Origin: an uncultured Clostridia bacterium
GTDB lineage: Bacteria; Bacillota; Clostridia; Christensenellales; UBA1242
DNA: 64,000 bases
Assembly (NCBI GenBank): GCA_934756675.1
Contig: CAKVLG010000002.1
Span: 65,796-129,795, forward strand
Direction: 5' to 3'
Positions 61,751 to 64,000 of the stretch are shown one piece after another; within the stretch, counting starts at the first letter, position 1, and each line of letters begins with the position of its first letter. The translations under genes were made by a program, and so were the position numbers. The notes beneath the pieces are model-generated. The model was not told where the DNA came from. It saw only the letters and a program-made list of their open reading frames with translations, and ran no database searches.

Positions 61751-61855
61751 AACAAAACTCCAAATTAATTCTAGATAAAGTATAAGTCCAAAACAGTTTA
61801 ACGTCAATAGGCAAAATAAATAAAATAAAAAAAATTAAAAATATTAAAAAATCCC

Positions 61856-61884
61856 TTGACGAATAATATTAATTTTGCTATTAT
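61856..61884 (+). promoter_or_regulatory. promoter of the tRNA pair
   Basis: TTGACG (61856-61861) and TATTAT (61879-61884) with a 17-base spacer, about 25 bases before the first tRNA. Confidence 0.75.
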
Positions 61885-61908
61885 ATACGAGTGTTACAGA
61901 CACCATGT

Positions 61909-61984
61909 GGAGGGTTAGCTCAGCTGGGAGAGCATCTGCCTTACAAGCAGGCGGTCGTAGGTTCGAGCCCTACACTCTCCACCA
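61909..61984 (+). tRNA. tRNA-Val (anticodon TAC)
   Basis: A 76-base cloverleaf with an encoded CCA end. The acceptor stem is GGAGGGT/ACTCTCC with one G-U pair. The anticodon loop CTTACAA has TAC at 61942-61944. The T-loop TTCGAGC is normal. Confidence 0.97.
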
Positions 61985-61987
61985 AAT

Positions 61988-62062
61988 GCGGGAATGGCTC
62001 AGAGGTAGAGCGTTGCCTTGCCAAGGCAAATGTCGCGAGTTCGAATCTCGTTTCCCGCTCCA
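61988..62062 (+). tRNA. tRNA-Gly (anticodon GCC)
   Basis: A 75-base cloverleaf with an encoded CCA end. The acceptor stem is GCGGGAA/TTCCCGC with discriminator T, as usual for glycine. The anticodon loop TTGCCAA contains GCC. It follows tRNA-Val after three bases and shares its promoter. Confidence 0.97.
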
Positions 62063-62072
62063 GGTAAACAAT

Positions 62073-62106
62073 AAAAAAGAAAAGTCGATTGGCTTTTCTT
62101 TTTTTG
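62073..62106 (+). terminator. terminator of the tRNA pair
   Basis: AAAAAGAAAAG pairs with CTTTTCTTTTT around eight bases and ends in a T-run, 11 bases after the second tRNA. Confidence 0.85.
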
Positions 62107-62141
62107 TATTTTAAAAATTAAGTTTACTGAAATAAGGTGTG

Positions 62142-62477
62142 TTAACAATTGGAAAGGTCAGTGTCTTTTGTTCCGTTGATAAAGGTAATAATTTTTGGTT
62201 TTAAAAATCCAGAACCAATGTTAACAATAATGTCTAAATTGTCTAATTTTGCTGTTAACTTGCAAGAGTGCATTTTGTATGAAGAAACTTGGTCAACAAT
62301 CTTTTTATCAATACTTATAAAACAATTTGTATATTTAATAGTTACTTCAACAACATGCTCGCCAATATTTTTTGTAAGTGTTTGATTTATGTTTTTTAGC
62401 TGAATTGTAGATAAAATTATTCCACAAACAATAACCAAGATTACAATTGAAATAATAATAAATGCAAGAACTTTCAT
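62142..62477 (-). CDS. small membrane-anchored protein
   Basis: A 111-residue protein with an N-terminal membrane helix (about residues 3-24, very Ile/Val-rich) and an outside domain of about 85 residues that is beta-rich and has three Cys. GGAGAAAAC precedes the ATG on the minus strand. It is a single gene, with its end next to the tRNA terminator. No family is recognised. Confidence 0.75.
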   Translation of the reverse strand: MKVLAFIIISIVILVIVCGIILSTIQLKNINQTLTKNIGEHVVEVTIKYTNCFISIDKKIVDQVSSYKMHSCKLTAKLDNLDIIVNIGSGFLKPKIITFINGTKDTDLSNC

Positions 62478-62718
62478 TTTGTTTTCTCCTAAAACTAAAT
62501 TATTTTTTATATTATCTTCCTATATTATATCATATTTTGCTGCAAAACAAAAGTATATAATAAAGATTTTGCTAGTAGAAATGTGAAATTTTGATAAATT
62601 ATTTCAATTTAAGAGTAATTAATTTTGTAGTTTTTTGTTTAATTTGTGTTAGTATTAGTATTGTTTATGGCAAAAAAACGCAAAATATTTTTGAATAAGT
62701 GTGAAAAATTATCAAAAT
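62478..62718. other. A+T-rich divergent intergenic region
   Basis: This gap between two divergent genes holds only A+T-rich sequence up to the promoter at 62719. The motif AAAAAACGCAAAAT-like seen near 62676 also occurs near 5929 and 19103 in other gaps. I see no RNA gene or open frame with a ribosome site. Confidence 0.5.
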
Positions 62719-62752
62719 TTGACAAAAATTAGATTGCATGTTATAATGCAAT
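62719..62752 (+). promoter_or_regulatory. perfect promoter with operator-like palindrome over the -10 box
   Basis: TTGACA (62719-62724) and TATAAT (62742-62747) have a 17-base spacer. ATTGCAT (62733-62739) and ATGCAAT (62746-62752) form a perfect 7-base inverted repeat with a 6-base spacer that encloses the -10 box, a position suited to a repressor. Confidence 0.75.
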
Positions 62753-62767
62753 TAGTAAAAGGAAGAC

Positions 62768-63553
62768 ATGTTTATGGATAAAACAACGGAAAGAGTATTT
62801 ATGTGCATGCCAGAAAGTATCGCAGCTGCGTTTGGAACTGGTGTCGCTAATATGTCCGATAAACGTGCAGAAAACTTGAGTGGGCAATTAGCAGATGTCT
62901 TTAATTATCTATATAGTCAACATAGTGACGATGTGCAGCTCGAAAAATTTAAATTAATTGGTTCATGCGTCGAAAGTTATGAAGGAAATGACATTGTTAA
63001 GTTTAATGGTGTTGCCTTGTTTTCTGATAAAACAATTGCGTATACCACCATTGATTATTCTATGCCTTTGAAATCTTATACCTATAATATTAAAGTCAAC
63101 AATTATGAATATTTCGATAGACTAACAAAATCTACCAAGCCAACAAATATTTCGGTTGTTCCAGTTTTTGACTTTGCCGATGTTAACGAAACATTTACAA
63201 ATAACAGCCAAGAAGTAAATGGATACAAAAATGCCAAAAGTATGCTCTTAAACATATCTACTCCAAAGTATGATGACAGTAAAAATGAAGTTTCATTTTT
63301 AGCCAAAACTTTAATGCTAATTAAAAACAATTACGACAATTGCAACCGTGTTATCGTTGCAACAAATAAATATGATGTAAATTCAACAAAAGGTGAGTAT
63401 TCACTTTTAAAACAAAACCCAGCATCGATTTTTGATTATACTGCAAATGCAATTAGAAACAGAGGTAGTTCAAAAATCAAAGTTTCTAACCTTTCAATGA
63501 TTCCAGTTAATTTTGAAAATACAGACGAAGCATATTCAGCAGTCTTAAATTAA
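62768..63553 (+). CDS. hypothetical cytoplasmic protein
   Basis: A 261-residue protein with AAAGGAAG six bases before the ATG. The first 60 residues are helical (CMPESIAAAFGTGVANMSDK), the middle is beta-rich, and residues about 175-215 form a helix-strand unit ending in NRVIVATNKYDVNST. There is no signal peptide or membrane helix. It has a strong, possibly repressed promoter and its own terminator. The family is not recognised; the overall look is of a regulated accessory protein. Confidence 0.75.
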   Translation: MFMDKTTERVFMCMPESIAAAFGTGVANMSDKRAENLSGQLADVFNYLYSQHSDDVQLEKFKLIGSCVESYEGNDIVKFNGVALFSDKTIAYTTIDYSMPLKSYTYNIKVNNYEYFDRLTKSTKPTNISVVPVFDFADVNETFTNNSQEVNGYKNAKSMLLNISTPKYDDSKNEVSFLAKTLMLIKNNYDNCNRVIVATNKYDVNSTKGEYSLLKQNPASIFDYTANAIRNRGSSKIKVSNLSMIPVNFENTDEAYSAVLN

Positions 63554-63583
63554 TCTGTTTTACATAGTAAAAGATTATAACAC

Positions 63584-63616
63584 AAAAAAGAAGAACCAAA
63601 AGGCTCTTCTTTTTTA
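63584..63616 (+). terminator. terminator of the gene at 62768
   Basis: AAAAAAGAAGAACC pairs with GGCTCTTCTTTTTT (one mismatch) around AAAA. Confidence 0.85.
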
Positions 63617-63617
63617 A

Positions 63618-64000
63618 TTGGTGCTCATGACCGGACTCTCGTCAAAACACGCGGGCAAAGTATTCGCTTTTTTAAAAAAACTCATTTAAGCCGCGGTTTT
63701 TCCTCTTTTCAAAAGTTTTTTTAAAAAAACTTTTATCAATATTTATCACCGGTCCGAGTCCGGATTGTAAACGCACAAAATAAAAAACCACCAGAAAACT
63801 GGTGGCTTTCTATATTGGTGCTCATGACCGGACTCTCGTCAAAACACGCGGGCAAAGTATTCGCTTTTTAAATAAAAAGCTCATTTAAGCCGCGGTTTTT
63901 TCCTCTTTTCAAAAGTTTTTTCTAAAAAACTTTTATCAATATTTATCACCGGTCCGAGTCCGGATTGTAAACGCACAAAATAAAAAACCACCAGAAAACT
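63618..64000. repeat. tandem repeat of about 197-200 bp, second copy cut by window end
   Basis: A unit beginning TTGGTGCTCATGACCGG occurs at 63619 and again at 63816, nearly identical, with small indels in A/T-runs. Each unit carries CCGGACTC near its start and GAGTCCGG near its end, an 8-base inverted repeat. Each also has a palindrome of AAAAGTTTTT/AAAAACTTTT type and the closing hairpin CCACCAG-AAAA-CTGGTGG (63788-63805). No open frame spans a unit. The interval 63554-64000 holds no protein gene. Confidence 0.85.

Noticed and set aside
61875..62114. A 79-codon open frame across the tRNA pair
   Set aside because: The sequence is fully explained by two perfect tRNA cloverleaves with CCA ends and by their promoter and terminator.
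1..64000. CRISPR array
   Set aside because: No set of short repeats with equal unique spacers was found; the only tandem repeat (63618-64000) has a unit of about 200 bp.

Overview
The window looks like a chromosomal segment of a low-GC, spore-forming Firmicute of the class Clostridia, probably an uncultured gut-type lineage. This rests on an A+T-rich sequence with consensus TTGACA/TATAAT promoters and GGAG-type ribosome sites, on the sporulation genes sigK and spoVM, and on Bacillus/Clostridium-type gene orders (lepA-hemW-hrcA-grpE-dnaK-dnaJ-mtaB and rpoZ-priA-def-fmt-rlmN-rpe-spoVM-rpmB-asp23-fakA-recG). The species cannot be named from the sequence alone.

Layout. 1-5.8 kb: the N-terminal 1,328 codons of a giant secreted protein (minus strand), a divergent helix-turn-helix regulator, and an SH3-like membrane-anchored protein. 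6.0-20.7 kb: a compact one-strand virion cassette (TerS-like protein, TerL, portal, scaffold, major capsid, neck proteins, two large tail proteins, coiled-coil protein, holin-like protein) ending in a strong terminator. Its order resembles the P22-type short-tailed head and neck module, but no integrase, repressor, replication or endolysin gene is visible. 20.8-26.7 kb: RNase J operon with a tRNA wobble-uridine modification pair (TrmR/TrhP-like), sigK, and the RNase P RNA gene. 26.7-35.7 kb: rarA, helD, a PnuC-type transporter overlapping the 5' end of a NADAR-protein reading frame, a minus-strand protein with 36-residue repeats strongly resembling eukaryotic mTERF repeats, a secreted protein behind a perfect consensus promoter, and a glycerophosphodiesterase.

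35.8-45.5 kb: lepA, hemW and the heat-shock operon hrcA-grpE-dnaK-dnaJ-mtaB under two CIRCE-like operators, then rpsU inverted. 45.7-50.6 kb: pcrA, ligA, rpoZ. 50.6-61.1 kb: priA, def, fmt, rlmN, rpe, a 29-codon spoVM, rpmB (inverted), asp23, fakA, an intergenic patch of nested inverted repeats, and recG with an apparently leaderless promoter. 61.2-64 kb: small unknown genes, a tRNA-Val/tRNA-Gly pair, a gene with an operator-like palindrome over its -10 box, and a roughly 200-bp tandem repeat cut by the window end.

The core genes are colinear with their Bacillus counterparts, but several usual neighbours (prmA, rsmE, coaBC, rsmB, prpC/prkC/rsgA, thiN, sdaA) are absent from their expected places. 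The least ordinary elements are the mTERF-like protein, the stripped-down virion cassette, the PnuC-NADAR pair and the structured intergenic repeats.
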